Source: Halogeometricum pallidum JCM 14848 (GTDB lineage: Archaea > Halobacteriota > Halobacteria > Halobacteriales > Haloferacaceae). From it: a DNA stretch of 64,000 nucleotides. Of the stretch, positions 35,171 to 44,555 are shown one piece after another (position 1 is the stretch's first letter; every line of letters starts with the position of its first letter). The stretch spans positions 68,282 to 132,281 of the forward strand of contig NZ_AOIV01000011.1 of the NCBI RefSeq assembly GCF_000337095.1, in the 5' to 3' direction. The notes under the pieces are model-generated. The model did no database searches and was not told where the DNA came from. It saw nothing but the letters and a program-made list of their open reading frames with translations. Made by a program: the position numbers and the translations under genes.

Positions 35171-35614
35171 TCAGTCCGAGCGTTCGGCGTAGGGGGTGAC
35201 GCCAGCGGCGTCCATCTGGTCGTGGAACCGCTGCCGTCGGGCCTCCCGTTCCTCGGTCGACATCCGGTCGTTGGTCCAGATCTGGCCGCTGGTGTCCTGG
35301 TGGACCTCGCAACTGTCGACCTCGTCGAGCGACTCGACGCGCTCGCGCACCTCGTCGTTGATGTCGAGGAAGTACGTACACCGCTGTGAGGTCAGGAGGA
35401 GCGTCACCTCCACGTCGCGGCCGTCGACCGCGATAGACTCGACGAGACCGAGGTCGAGGATGCTGATCGGATTATCGCTCATACAGCTACAGGGGTCGAG
35501 CACCTCGTCCAGTTGCGCCTTGACCTCCGTCTTGCGCTCGTCGTCGAACTCCGTGCTCGGCGTGACGTGCGTAGCCTCTTCCGTCCGCGCGTAGGGGTCG
35601 GTGTGTGCAGACAT
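35171..35614 (-). CDS. MIP18/DUF59-type metal-sulfur cluster assembly protein
   Basis: A 147-residue protein with a DUF59 core: VLDPCSCMSDNPISILDLGL, VEVTLLLTSQRC and a DEVDSCEVHQDTSGQIW end. The family (MIP18, PaaD, SufT) helps load Fe-S or other metal centres onto client enzymes. Here an unusual CSC motif replaces the usual DPE, and the Cys in the SQRC strand is kept. A C-terminal helical tail is added (RMSTEEREARRQRFHDQMDA). ATG 35614 follows the amidohydrolase stop by two bases, so that enzyme is the likely client. Other starts upstream of 35614 read poorly. Confidence 0.8.
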   Translation of the reverse strand: MSAHTDPYARTEEATHVTPSTEFDDERKTEVKAQLDEVLDPCSCMSDNPISILDLGLVESIAVDGRDVEVTLLLTSQRCTYFLDINDEVRERVESLDEVDSCEVHQDTSGQIWTNDRMSTEEREARRQRFHDQMDAAGVTPYAERSD

Positions 35615-35616
35615 GG

Positions 35617-36711
35617 TTAGTCGTCGGATGCGAGAGCCGCGTCGGCCTCGTACGTCGACCACGGCTCGGCGGGGAAGTCGCCGCTCTCTTCGCGCTCCGT
35701 GCGGAGTTGGTCCCACTTGTCGCCCTTGATGTCCTTCTTGATCTGCTCGGGGTCTTTGTCGAGAAGCCGAAGCGCGTTCTTGCCGAGGATCTTCTCTTTC
35801 ATCTCCCGGGTGACTTCGGGGTAGTCGTAGTCTTCGATGAGGTCCTCGGGCATCTCGAAGTTCCAGATGCCGTCGATGGGTGGCTGGGGGTGCAGCGCCG
35901 TCGCACCGCCGGCGTAGACGATGCGGTCCGGGCCGGCCCAGTAGAGCATCTCACCGAGCGCTTTCGCGAACTTCCGCGGGCGGGTGTTGACGAGACAGGC
36001 GGTGTTCTCGAGGTTGGCGTAGACGTTGTCGTGGCTCGCCATCGCGAGCACCGTCTCCTCGACGAACGAGAAGCCCGCGTGGATGATCTCGAAGTTGACG
36101 TCGGGGAACGAGTTGGCCGCGTCCTCGACGTCGTCGGGCTTGAAGTAGCGAACGGGCGCCGTCGCGAACGGGATGAACTTGTGGATGGCCAGCGTGTCAA
36201 CCTCGGAGTCGGCGACTCGCTGGAGGAGGGGCCAGACGGCCTCCTCGGTCAGCTGGAGCGAGAGGTCGTTGCCGTTCTGGTAGCGCGCGGGATAGAACTT
36301 GATGCCCTCGACCCCGTCTTTCGCGGCGAACTCCTCTATCTGGTCGCCCGCGTCGTCTTCGAGAGGGTTGATGTCGACGTACATCGATACGCGCTCGGGG
36401 TTCTGCTCCATGAACTCGAAACCCTTCTCACGGGAGACGTAGCCGTCGTGAAAGTAGTCGTCGAGCGGCAGCGAGTGGTAGACCGAGTAGTCGATCTGAC
36501 TCTCCAGGAAGAGGAGCCGAGCGAGCTCTTCGGGCTGATGGTTGCGGTAGAAGACCTCTTCGGACGGCACGTAGCCGTCGGGGAGGAGCTTCGCACCGAG
36601 TTCGTACGTCTCGTCGTCCCAGATCTGCGCGTGCGGGTGTTTGTGATTCTCCGGCGTGTGGTTGAAGCAGTGTGACACGGAGTCCACTACGAGTGAGCCA
36701 CTGTCTAACAT
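35617..36711 (-). CDS. Amidohydrolase_2-family metal-dependent hydrolase/decarboxylase
   Basis: A 364-residue TIM-barrel protein of the amidohydrolase-2 group. The first strand reads VVDSVSHCFNHTPEN instead of the usual DxHxH. Later metal-site strands are TLAIHKFIPF and FEIIHAGFSF. The final-strand Asp, normally in a GSDxP motif, is replaced by YAGGATALHP, so the metal set is altered. The last 60 residues are a charged helical tail. Members hydrolyse lactones or decarboxylate acids. The coupled MIP18-type gene suggests that its centre needs a special metal cofactor. The upstream region shares a divergent promoter with the SDR gene. Confidence 0.75.
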   Translation of the reverse strand: MLDSGSLVVDSVSHCFNHTPENHKHPHAQIWDDETYELGAKLLPDGYVPSEEVFYRNHQPEELARLLFLESQIDYSVYHSLPLDDYFHDGYVSREKGFEFMEQNPERVSMYVDINPLEDDAGDQIEEFAAKDGVEGIKFYPARYQNGNDLSLQLTEEAVWPLLQRVADSEVDTLAIHKFIPFATAPVRYFKPDDVEDAANSFPDVNFEIIHAGFSFVEETVLAMASHDNVYANLENTACLVNTRPRKFAKALGEMLYWAGPDRIVYAGGATALHPQPPIDGIWNFEMPEDLIEDYDYPEVTREMKEKILGKNALRLLDKDPEQIKKDIKGDKWDQLRTEREESGDFPAEPWSTYEADAALASDD

Positions 36712-36925
36712 CTCGTGGTGTAGGTCAGGTTAACCATTATTAAACATTTGGGTGTCGGCGGCGGTTCGCGTGTCGAGAGTGATCGCCAGACATTCACAGA
36801 GTCATCAAATCGGAGTCGGTCGACACACGACACTTGAGCCAGCGTGCGGAACTGAGCGGAGAGTGGAAACCGGGGCCGGAGCGCGAGAAACACTTAATTG
36901 AGCGGCAGTAGCACCCTAGCCTGTC
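36712..36925. promoter_or_regulatory. Divergent promoter region, amidohydrolase / SDR
   Basis: On the minus strand TTTAATAATGG (about 36734-36744) lies 25-30 bases before the amidohydrolase ATG. On the plus strand CACTTAATTG (36890-36899) lies 27 bases before ATG 36926. Both fit leaderless transcripts. Confidence 0.55.
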
Positions 36926-37681
36926 ATGTCCGAGCGATTGCAAGGGAAGACAGCACTGGTCACCGGTGGCTCCTCCGGCAACGGACGGGCCATCGCTCGA
37001 CGGTTCGCCGAGGAGGGTGCGCGCATCACCGTCGCCGACGTCCGCGAAGACCCACGGATGGGCGGTGAACCCACACACGAACTCATCGAGAGCGAGGGTG
37101 GAGACGCACAGTTCGTCCACTGCGACGTCAGTTCGGTCGAGGACCTCCACGCGGCGGTCGACGCCACCGTCGAGGCGTTCGGTTCGCTGGACGTGATGGT
37201 CAACAACGCCGGGGTCGAGCGTCAAATGCCCCTGGGAGACGTCACGGAGGAGGACTACGAGTGGCTCATGGACATCAACCTCAAGGGCGTGTTCTTCGGG
37301 AGTCAGGCGGCCATCGAAGCGATGCGCGACCAAGACGACGGTGGCAGCATCATCAACATGTCCTCGATTGGCGGCATCCGCGGCTTGGAAAACTCCTCTC
37401 TGTACTGCACCTCGAAAGGCGGGGTGACGAACCTGACCCGAGAGTTGGCCGTCGAACACGGCGAGCACAGCGTCCGCGTCAACGCCCTCAATCCGGGGTT
37501 CATCGAGACGGCGATGACGATGGAGGACGGCGACACGGCCGGCGGCATCCTCGATCAGACGCCGCTGGGGCGCGCAGGCCAACCCGAGGAGGTTGCGGAC
37601 GCGGCGCTGTTTCTCGCGAGCGACGAGTCGTCCTTCGTCACGGGGCACAACCTCGTCATGGACGGCGGCTTCACTGCCTGA
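36926..37681 (+). CDS. SDR-family dehydrogenase (3-ketoacyl-reductase-like)
   Basis: A 251-residue classical short-chain dehydrogenase. The cofactor motif is TGGSSGNGRAIA, the NNAG motif is VNNAGVERQ, and the catalytic Ser-Tyr-Lys are in NMSSIGG and SLYCTSKGG. The C-terminus FVTGHNLVMDGGFTA is typical. Asp in TVADVRED after strand two favours NAD(H). It probably interconverts a hydroxyl and a keto group on the pathway substrate. The gene is leaderless and divergent from the amidohydrolase gene. Confidence 0.93.
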   Translation: MSERLQGKTALVTGGSSGNGRAIARRFAEEGARITVADVREDPRMGGEPTHELIESEGGDAQFVHCDVSSVEDLHAAVDATVEAFGSLDVMVNNAGVERQMPLGDVTEEDYEWLMDINLKGVFFGSQAAIEAMRDQDDGGSIINMSSIGGIRGLENSSLYCTSKGGVTNLTRELAVEHGEHSVRVNALNPGFIETAMTMEDGDTAGGILDQTPLGRAGQPEEVADAALFLASDESSFVTGHNLVMDGGFTA

Positions 37682-37938
37682 ATCGGACGGGGTGAGCACC
37701 GCTTCTTGTTTCGTGCCCACGGCGACTGTGTGTATACTCCACCCAGAGGGGACCCCTCTTGACGGTCGACGTCGGCGATCGCTCGACCGAGACGATCGAC
37801 ATCGACGAGATGAACGAGACGTTCATCGGTGGGCACGGCGTCGCGACCAGAGGACTGTGTCAAGCGATCACGTCGATGCCGCCGCGAGCGCCGACTGACC
37901 GGCCGCTCCGTCTTTTAGAGTCGTTCCGCGGTCAGTGC

Positions 37939-38361
37939 TCAGTGAACCACCGTCGTCGGGCACTCGGAGCGACGGACGACCTGTTCGGCCACGCTCCCGA
38001 GGAGGACGCGTGCGACACCCGTCCGGCCGTGGCTTCCCATCACGATTTGATCGACGTCGCGTTCGTCTGCACAGTCGAGAATCTCTTCTGCGGGTTTCCC
38101 CTCACTGACGACTGTCGTCACGGAGACGCCGTCGTCCAGCAATTCTGTGGCCTCTGACAATAGTTCCTCGGCGTCCTCGGTTGCCTTCTGGTACCAGCCT
38201 TCCAACCGCCTTCGGCCGCCACGGTTGGGGTCGGTGATGGATTCGCTGTAATCGATGACGTGGACGAGCACGAACGCGTCGTCGCTGTGGGTCGAAAGGG
38301 CGTACTCGAGCGCGTGCTGTGCCTGTGGTGAATCGTCTAGTGCGACCAATGTGCGTCCCAT
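37939..38361 (-). CDS. Universal stress protein (UspA family), ATP-binding type
   Basis: A 140-residue UspA protein starts at ATG 38361. It has the first strand GRTLVALDDSPQAQHALEYA and the complete nucleotide loop VMGSHGRTGVARVLLGSVAE, matching Gx2Gx9GS, so ATP binding is likely. Unlike the paralogue at 30151-30546 the loop is canonical. It lies downstream of the ribose-type transporter operon, separated by a terminator-like T-run at 38420. Confidence 0.9.
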   Translation of the reverse strand: MGRTLVALDDSPQAQHALEYALSTHSDDAFVLVHVIDYSESITDPNRGGRRRLEGWYQKATEDAEELLSEATELLDDGVSVTTVVSEGKPAEEILDCADERDVDQIVMGSHGRTGVARVLLGSVAEQVVRRSECPTTVVH

Positions 38362-38409
38362 ACTATGAGATACAGTACCGTGGGGCATGAATGTACGGGT
38401 CGCACGGCG

Positions 38410-38432
38410 GGTGTAGAGACAAAAAAGAACGC
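38410..38432 (-). terminator. T-run terminator of the RbsABC-type operon
   Basis: On the minus strand TTCTTTTTTGTCTC follows the permease stop codon by about 20 bases. The oligo-T tract separates the operon from the universal stress gene. Confidence 0.5.
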
Positions 38433-38446
38433 AGAGAAGAGTCGCT

Positions 38447-39439
38447 CTACTTCACCACGTCGATCTTCTCGCGGTCGATCGACAGGGCGACCGCCGCGAC
38501 GACCACGAGGCCCAGGATTATCTCCTGGACGAACGAGTCGATGCCGAGCAGGTTCATGCCGTTGTTCAGGACTGCGATAACGAGCACCCCCAGGATGGTC
38601 CGGTGGGGCCCGCCGACGCCGCCGGTCAGCGCCGTCCCGCCCATGACGATGGCGGCGATGCTGGGTAGCAAGAGCCCGCTCCCGATGTTCGGGGAGGCCG
38701 ACGAGATGCGCAGCGTCAGCAGGACGCCGGCGATGCCACAGAGCAGCCCCGACAGCACGAAGGGGTAGATCTTGTAGCGGTCGACCTTCGCGCCGGCTAA
38801 CTCGACGACGCGTTCGTTCTCGCCCAGCGCGAAGCAGTACCGGCCGAACTTCGTCCGGAAGGCCAGCACGATGGTGCCCACGTAGATGAGCAGCCCCCAG
38901 AGCACGAGGTTGGGGATGCCGAGGACGTCCCCGGTCGAGATGGTGCGGATGGCGGGGTTCCGGAAGGTGATGGTCGAGCCGCCGGTGATGATCTTCCCGA
39001 CTCCGGCCATCACCGAGAGCGTCCCGAGTGTGACCAGGAACGAGGGCACCTTGAGCTTCGTGAAGACGATGCCGTTGAACAGGCCGGCGAGCATCCCGAC
39101 GCCGATGGCGAGCGGGATGGCCAGCAGGCCCAGACCGAACTGTGAGATCAGGACGACGGTTACGACGCCCGTCAGCAGCACGACCGACTCGACCGAGAGG
39201 TCGATGCTCTGCTGGAGGATGGGAAAGGTCCCCGCCAGCGCCACCAGCAGCAGCGTAACCGCGTTCTTCGCGACGTTGTCGAGCAGGTTGCCCTCGGTGA
39301 AGAAGCGCTCCGTCGTGAACGTGAAGGTGATCATCAGCCCGAACAGCATGACGAACGGGCCGAGATCCTGTATCCAGTCGTGGAGGGTGCGCTGCTCTCG
39401 TTGAGCGGTTATCCATTCGCTTAAATTACTTGTACTCAT
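38447..39439 (-). CDS. ABC transporter permease (RbsC/BPD_transp_2 type)
   Basis: A 330-residue permease with eight to ten hydrophobic helices and the family blocks FTKLKVPSFLVTLGTLSVMAG and IMGGTALTGGVGGPHRTILG. These permeases import pentoses, hexoses, autoinducers or similar small molecules as homodimers. It is the last gene of the operon and starts two bases after the ATPase stop (39442), so it is co-translated with it. Confidence 0.93.
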   Translation of the reverse strand: MSTSNLSEWITAQREQRTLHDWIQDLGPFVMLFGLMITFTFTTERFFTEGNLLDNVAKNAVTLLLVALAGTFPILQQSIDLSVESVVLLTGVVTVVLISQFGLGLLAIPLAIGVGMLAGLFNGIVFTKLKVPSFLVTLGTLSVMAGVGKIITGGSTITFRNPAIRTISTGDVLGIPNLVLWGLLIYVGTIVLAFRTKFGRYCFALGENERVVELAGAKVDRYKIYPFVLSGLLCGIAGVLLTLRISSASPNIGSGLLLPSIAAIVMGGTALTGGVGGPHRTILGVLVIAVLNNGMNLLGIDSFVQEIILGLVVVAAVALSIDREKIDVVK

Positions 39440-39441
39440 TG

Positions 39442-41016
39442 TTAGATCATCTCCTGTATCAGGTCTTCTTCGGTCGGTTTGTTGCCCGGCGAGGCGTCGA
39501 AGGGCTCGCCGACGAACTCGCCTTTCGCCATCACAGCGATGCGGTTGGACATGCCGATGACCTCGGGCAGTTCGTCGCCGATGAAGACGATCGAGACGCC
39601 CTGGTCGGTCAGCTCACGGCAGAGACGGTACACCTCCTCTTTGGCACCGACGTCGATGCCCCGAGTCACGTTGTCCATCACGAGCACCGGGGTCTCTTGA
39701 GCCAGCCAGCGGGCGATGACGACCTTCTGCTGGTTCCCGCCGCTCAGGCCGTGCACCAGCGCGTTGGGCCCCGGTGTCTTGATCGACAACTCCTCGATGG
39801 CGTCGAGGGTCGCCTCCTCCTCCGCGTCTAGGTCGAGCAGCGGCATGTTGCCGTTCATGTCCCGAACCATCGCCAAGGAGGTGTTGACCAACACCGACTG
39901 GTAGAGTAGCAAGCCCTCGGACTTCCGATCTTTCGGAATGTAGCCGACGCCCGCGTCGACCATATCGGAGACCGTCGGGCTCTGCAATGTGGTGCCGTCG
40001 ACGGATATCGAGCCCTGCATCGTGTCGAGGTCGCCCGCAAGTAGGCGGCCAAACCGCTGCTTGCCCGAGCCCTCGACGCCGACGATGCCGAATATCTCCC
40101 CCTCACGGAGTGAGAAGGATATCGGGCCGACCGTGTCTTCGTGGACCACCTCGTCGACGGTCATCGTCGTCTCGCCGAGGTCGGCCTCGCGCTGTTGGTC
40201 GGGGACTCGGTAGTACTCGTCGGCGGTCTCCCGGCCGACCATCGCCTGCTGCAGCGACTCCGTGGTTGCTTCGGCCACGGTGGTGTCGTCGACGCGCTCC
40301 CCGTCCTTGAGGACATAGATCCGGTCGGATATCTGCAACACCTCGTCGAGTTCGTGGGAGACGAAGACGAACGTTGCCCGGTCTCGCAGGTCGTTCACGA
40401 GGTCGAAGAGGATCTTCCGGCCGCTCTCCTCGAGTCCGGCCGTCGGCTCGTCGAGCAGGATGACGGGGTTCTCGGACTTCTGGGAGACGTGGAACGCCTT
40501 CGCGATCTCGAGCATCTGGCGCTCGTTGAACGTGTAGTTGCGCACGCGTTCGTCCACGTCGATGTTGATTCCCAGGTCGTCGACGAAGGCCTGGGCCTCC
40601 TCGCGCATCTGTTCTTTCTTGAGGACCCCAAACTGCTCCATCTCTCGCCCGAGATAGAGATTCTCGTACCCCCGCATGGTCGTGATGACGTCCTGTTCCT
40701 GGTGGACGAGCGAGACGCCGTAGTTCGCCGCTTCACGCGGATTCGTGAACGTGACCGCTTCCCCGTCGACGTACAGTTGGCCCTCGTCGGCCTCCAACAC
40801 GCCGGTCAGGATGTTCAGCAGCGTGCTCTTGCCCGCGCCGTTCTCTCCGACTAGCCCGATGACCTCGCCGTGGTCGACTGCCAGCGACACGTCTTTGAGA
40901 GCCTGCACGTGGCGAAACGACTTCGAGATACCCTCGACACGGAAGCTGTGGTCGTTCCCGCCAGCCGGGTTGGCTTGGTCCGCGTTCATCTCCTCTGTGT
41001 ATGTCTCTGATGCCAT
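39442..41016 (-). CDS. ABC transporter ATPase, two domains (RbsA/MglA type)
   Basis: A 524-residue protein with two fused nucleotide-binding domains. The first has Walker A GENGAGKST and Walker B NPVILLDEPTAGLE; its signature region (FNERQMLEIAKA) is degenerate. The second has the degenerate Walker A GVEGSGKQR typical of RbsA proteins, the signature LSGGNQQKVVIARWL and VLVMDNVTRGID. It drives a ribose-type importer with the permease and the binding protein. The start ATG at 41016 lies 18 bases after the binding-protein stop. Confidence 0.93.
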   Translation of the reverse strand: MASETYTEEMNADQANPAGGNDHSFRVEGISKSFRHVQALKDVSLAVDHGEVIGLVGENGAGKSTLLNILTGVLEADEGQLYVDGEAVTFTNPREAANYGVSLVHQEQDVITTMRGYENLYLGREMEQFGVLKKEQMREEAQAFVDDLGINIDVDERVRNYTFNERQMLEIAKAFHVSQKSENPVILLDEPTAGLEESGRKILFDLVNDLRDRATFVFVSHELDEVLQISDRIYVLKDGERVDDTTVAEATTESLQQAMVGRETADEYYRVPDQQREADLGETTMTVDEVVHEDTVGPISFSLREGEIFGIVGVEGSGKQRFGRLLAGDLDTMQGSISVDGTTLQSPTVSDMVDAGVGYIPKDRKSEGLLLYQSVLVNTSLAMVRDMNGNMPLLDLDAEEEATLDAIEELSIKTPGPNALVHGLSGGNQQKVVIARWLAQETPVLVMDNVTRGIDVGAKEEVYRLCRELTDQGVSIVFIGDELPEVIGMSNRIAVMAKGEFVGEPFDASPGNKPTEEDLIQEMI

Positions 41017-41034
41017 GGGGGTGTGTGATGAGAG

Positions 41035-42387
41035 TTACTTGAGCGGGTTCGATTGGAACTGATCGCTGTACAGTTGGGTCGTTTCCTCCTGGGTGGCGTC
41101 GTCGGTGTAGACGCCCGGCAGGCCGTAACCGTTTGGCTTGTCCCCCTCCTTCCAGTCGAGGACCTGCTTCATGTCCTCGAGGCTCATAGGTTGCATGTCG
41201 ATCTGGGGGTCCCAGGCGTCCTCGCCGGATTCCACGACGGACATCTTCTTCCAGTCGTAGGGCGTCTCGCCCGAGAAGATAGCCTCGTTGTAGTCGGCGG
41301 CGTCGACGACCGGGAGCCGGTCGATGGTGCCAGTCCAGTCGTCGGGATTCTTCACACAGACCGGCGCGTTGAACGACATCATCTTCTCTGCGGGGCTGAG
41401 CGTGTGCCCGTTGATGTAGTCGTGGCACTTCGCGACCGACCAGCCGGCCTGCCACGGGCCCATTCCCGAGACGGTGCCGGTCATCCGATCCTCGGCGATG
41501 GCCGCAAGTCCGGGCTCGCTGGCGTCGATGCCGACGACGGGCACGTCGATGTCGTTCTCCTCGAGGATCGTGAGCCCACCCAGCGCGACGGCGTCGTTCT
41601 GGCCGAAGAAGCCGCCGATGTCGTCGCCGAACTGGGAAATTTTGTCACTCATGACACTGCGGGCGTCCGAGCGGATCCAGTTGCCCGGCTGGCGTTCCCC
41701 CGCCATCTCGATGTCGGGATACTCCTGCATCGCCAGGTCGACACCCTTGTTCCGGCCGATGTTCGGGGCCGTGCCTCGGTTCCCTTCGATGTGGACGAAC
41801 GTCCCACTGCCACCCATCGACTCGAACAGCATCTTCGCGGCGCTGTAAGCGTGGTTGACGAAGTGGGGTGTAAAGAACGTCACGTACTCCTTGCCGGCGT
41901 CCTGCGGGACGTACCAGTCGGCGATGGTGACCGCAAGCACACCTGGAGTGCCCGACTCCACCAGCGTCTCCGCGAGCGTGATTGCGGCGGCGTTAGTGTA
42001 AGTCTGCCCGGCGATGAAGTCCGCGTTGTTCGACACTGCCGTGTCGAACTGCTGTTGCTGTGTTTGGACCTCGCCGTTGTTCGTCTGGACGTTCGTCTTG
42101 TAGCCGAAGGCCTCGCAAGCCTCGAGGTAACCCTTCTCCCAGCTGAGCCAGTAGGAGTTCTGTCGGTTGGCGATGGATCCCATCGAGGTCAACGAGCCGT
42201 CAGACCCGCCTGAGCTGCCCGAGGACGTCGACGACCCGCCGTCGCTCGACGACCCGTCACCACTCGAGCCACCGTCGCCCGAGCCACCGACACATCCCGC
42301 TAGACCACCCAGTGCGATTGCGGACCCACCAACGGCGGTTTTTTTTATGAACCGGCGCCTTGACTGGTTACTGCTATCTCGTGCCAT
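41035..42387 (-). CDS. RbsB-type substrate-binding lipoprotein (Tat substrate)
   Basis: A 450-residue periplasmic-binding-protein-4 family lipoprotein. A Tat signal (QSRRRFIKKTAVGGSAIALG) ends in lipobox LAGCVGG, followed by a 45-residue Gly/Ser/Asp linker. The two-lobed domain starts at LTSMGSIANRQNSYWLSWEK. A run of eight A residues encodes the KK after the twin Arg, a site prone to slippage. The substrate is unknown; the family binds sugars, sugar alcohols and related small molecules. First gene of the operon, with a TATA box at 42418-42430. Confidence 0.92.
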   Translation of the reverse strand: MARDSSNQSRRRFIKKTAVGGSAIALGGLAGCVGGSGDGGSSGDGSSSDGGSSTSSGSSGGSDGSLTSMGSIANRQNSYWLSWEKGYLEACEAFGYKTNVQTNNGEVQTQQQQFDTAVSNNADFIAGQTYTNAAAITLAETLVESGTPGVLAVTIADWYVPQDAGKEYVTFFTPHFVNHAYSAAKMLFESMGGSGTFVHIEGNRGTAPNIGRNKGVDLAMQEYPDIEMAGERQPGNWIRSDARSVMSDKISQFGDDIGGFFGQNDAVALGGLTILEENDIDVPVVGIDASEPGLAAIAEDRMTGTVSGMGPWQAGWSVAKCHDYINGHTLSPAEKMMSFNAPVCVKNPDDWTGTIDRLPVVDAADYNEAIFSGETPYDWKKMSVVESGEDAWDPQIDMQPMSLEDMKQVLDWKEGDKPNGYGLPGVYTDDATQEETTQLYSDQFQSNPLK

Positions 42388-42417
42388 GTTTGCGTCACTG
42401 TGAGTTCGTGAGTCCTC

Positions 42418-42430
42418 CGATATATAGTTT
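42418..42430 (-). promoter_or_regulatory. TATA box of the RbsABC-type operon
   Basis: On the minus strand AAACTATATATCGGAGG lies 25-45 bases before ATG 42387, suitable for a short or absent leader. Confidence 0.55.
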
Positions 42431-42511
42431 ATGATTGTTCATGCGATACGTATCCTCAGTCGTCACTCTCGCCGGGGAGTTTCCTGCGGGCGGGTCGCGC
42501 GTCGGGTTTCG

Positions 42512-43288
42512 TCAGTACATCACTTTGCCCGCCGAGACGTTGAGGTCCTGCCCGGTCATCCGGTCGGCGTCGGGGGAGCAGAGGAACGCGACCGTGTTCG
42601 CGACGTCCTCTCTGTCGACCAGTTCGTTCCGAGGGCTCTGACTCTCGGCGTCCGACCGGACCGCCTCGTAGGACCGGCCCGCCGCCTGCGCCTTCTCCTC
42701 GAAGACTCGCTGGATACGGGGACCGTCGACCGACCCCGGACAGATCGCATTGACGTTGATATCGTGGTCGCCGACCTCGGCCGCGAGCGTCCTCGTGAAT
42801 CCGATGAGCCCCATCTTCGAGGCCGCGTACGGTGTCCGCTGTGTGAGCGGCCGCTTCCCTGTCACCGAGGCGATGTTGACAATCCGGCCGTACGACTGTG
42901 CTTTCATCGATGGAAGCAGCGTCCGACAGGTGTAGAACACCCCCCGGAGGTTCACATCGAGGGTATCGTCCCACTCTTCCGAGTCGATGGACTCGCACGG
43001 CGCAGTCGGTCCCGCGATGCCGGCGTTGTTGACGAGGTACTCCACGCTGCCGAACTCTTCGAGTGCGGTATCGACCGTCGATTCGACGGACTCGAGGTCG
43101 GTAACGTCGGTCTCTATCGCGCAGGCACGCTGGTTCTCGGCGTCAACGAGTTCGACGGTCTCCTGCATCTCGTCGGGATCGAGGTCGGCGACGACGATGT
43201 CGGCCCCGCGCCGTGCCAGTTCGACGCAGATGGCTTGGCCGATACCACGGCCGCCACCGGTAACTAGGGCTGTGCTATCTTTCTGCAT
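42512..43288 (-). CDS. SDR-family dehydrogenase
   Basis: A 258-residue short-chain dehydrogenase starts at ATG 43288. It has the cofactor motif VTGGGRGIGQAI, the Asp-rich VVADLDPDE that favours NAD(H), VNNAGIAGP, the catalytic Ser in VNIASVTGK and Tyr-Lys in TPYAASKMG. A 16-residue insertion before the C-terminus (FEEKAQAAGRSYEAVRSDAE) is longer than in FabG. It ends MTGQDLNVSAGKVMY. It stands between the transporter operon and the BKACE gene, and probably oxidises a 3-hydroxy intermediate to the 3-keto acid that BKACE cleaves; that is inference. Confidence 0.93.
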   Translation of the reverse strand: MQKDSTALVTGGGRGIGQAICVELARRGADIVVADLDPDEMQETVELVDAENQRACAIETDVTDLESVESTVDTALEEFGSVEYLVNNAGIAGPTAPCESIDSEEWDDTLDVNLRGVFYTCRTLLPSMKAQSYGRIVNIASVTGKRPLTQRTPYAASKMGLIGFTRTLAAEVGDHDINVNAICPGSVDGPRIQRVFEEKAQAAGRSYEAVRSDAESQSPRNELVDREDVANTVAFLCSPDADRMTGQDLNVSAGKVMY

Positions 43289-43465
43289 ACACTCATATCC
43301 CGAACCATGATTGATAAGCATTAGGGTTCTACCGGGGTCAGCCCCTCACACGCGCACCTCCGTACTCCCGATCGGAAGCGGAGTAGAACCGAGTCGCGCC
43401 ACGAAACAGTCGTCCCAGATGCGCCCCCCGGAAGAATTAACACGATGAAATGGGTGGGTTGGGGT

Positions 43466-44320
43466 ATGCCGTACAGTGGCTACGAAGATTACTTCGACCG
43501 AAAGCTCATCATCTCCGTCGCGACGACCGGTGGACACCACGGAAAGGAGGCGAACCCGAACCTCCCGACCCAGCCCGTCGAAGTGGCACAGGACGTTGCC
43601 GCCTGCGAGGAGGCAGGGGCGTCTATCGTCCACCTCCACGCCCGCGACGAACACGGTGAGAAGACGAAGTCGGTTGCCAGGTACCAAGAACTCATGGACG
43701 CGATCGACGAGTACTGCGATGACATCATCGTCAACTTCACCACAGGCGGTGGTGGTATCTACCCGCGGGAAGAGCGCATCGCGCCGGTGCTCGAGACGGA
43801 CCCACGCCCGGAGGTGGCAACCGTCGACTTGGGCCCCATCAACTTCGGCCAGACGCGGACAGCAGAGAACACGCGCGAACAGAACGAGGAGTACGCCGAG
43901 CGGATGCGTGAGGCCGGCGTCAAACCCGAACTCGAACTGTTCAACCCGGGCCACATCCCGGAGGCGGAACATCTCATCGACGAGGGCCTGCTGGAGGAAC
44001 CCTACTGGGCGACGGTCATCTTCGGGATGCAAAACGGGATGCCGCCCGGCCCCCGGAACTTGGAGGCCTTCGTCGACAACTTGCCCGACCCCGTCGAGTG
44101 GCAGTGCCTCGCAGTCGGTAAACACCAACTCCCGATGACGACCGCGGCCATCACGATGGGGGGCCACGTCCGCGTCGGGATGGAAGACAACGTCTACTAC
44201 CGGAAGGGTGAACTCGCCGAGAGCAACGCACAACTCGTCCGCCGGACCGCTCACATCGCGGACGAACTCGAACGGCCTGTCGCGTCCCCTGCGGAGACCC
44301 GTGAGATGCTCGGGCTCTGA
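43466..44320 (+). CDS. Beta-keto acid cleavage enzyme (BKACE, DUF849 family)
   Basis: A 284-residue TIM-barrel enzyme. The zinc-binding His56 and His58 are in SIVHLHARDEHG, and a third ligand Glu near 240 is in RVGMEDNVYY. The PNLPTQP and NFTTGGGG blocks, plus FNPGHIPEAEHL, are family typical. BKACE enzymes condense a 3-keto acid with acetyl-CoA and release acetoacetate plus a new CoA thioester. ATG 43466 is preferred over ATG 43445 because a TATA-like GAATTAA at 43434-43440 lies about 27 bases ahead, as in leaderless transcripts. Substrate cannot be read directly. The decayed paralogue is at 29899-30069. Confidence 0.92.
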   Translation: MPYSGYEDYFDRKLIISVATTGGHHGKEANPNLPTQPVEVAQDVAACEEAGASIVHLHARDEHGEKTKSVARYQELMDAIDEYCDDIIVNFTTGGGGIYPREERIAPVLETDPRPEVATVDLGPINFGQTRTAENTREQNEEYAERMREAGVKPELELFNPGHIPEAEHLIDEGLLEEPYWATVIFGMQNGMPPGPRNLEAFVDNLPDPVEWQCLAVGKHQLPMTTAAITMGGHVRVGMEDNVYYRKGELAESNAQLVRRTAHIADELERPVASPAETREMLGL

Positions 44321-44555
44321 ATCCTGGAAGCTCCGCGAAACCCCGGAGCAGCGGTCGACGCTTCCACGATATTCGGGAGGCGCGAATCGCATCGTAACCG
44401 CCAACACGTGCCGAATTCTCTAAATCCTCTGCCCAGTTTGGCTGGCTTGCCCTCTAAATTGAGAAGAATCTCAACCTCGAACGCCCAGTTCTGTGGCTTC
44501 TGGCAGCCGTCGGCACTCTGATACTCGATCGTCGCCCGAAATCGTTTGTGCAGAG

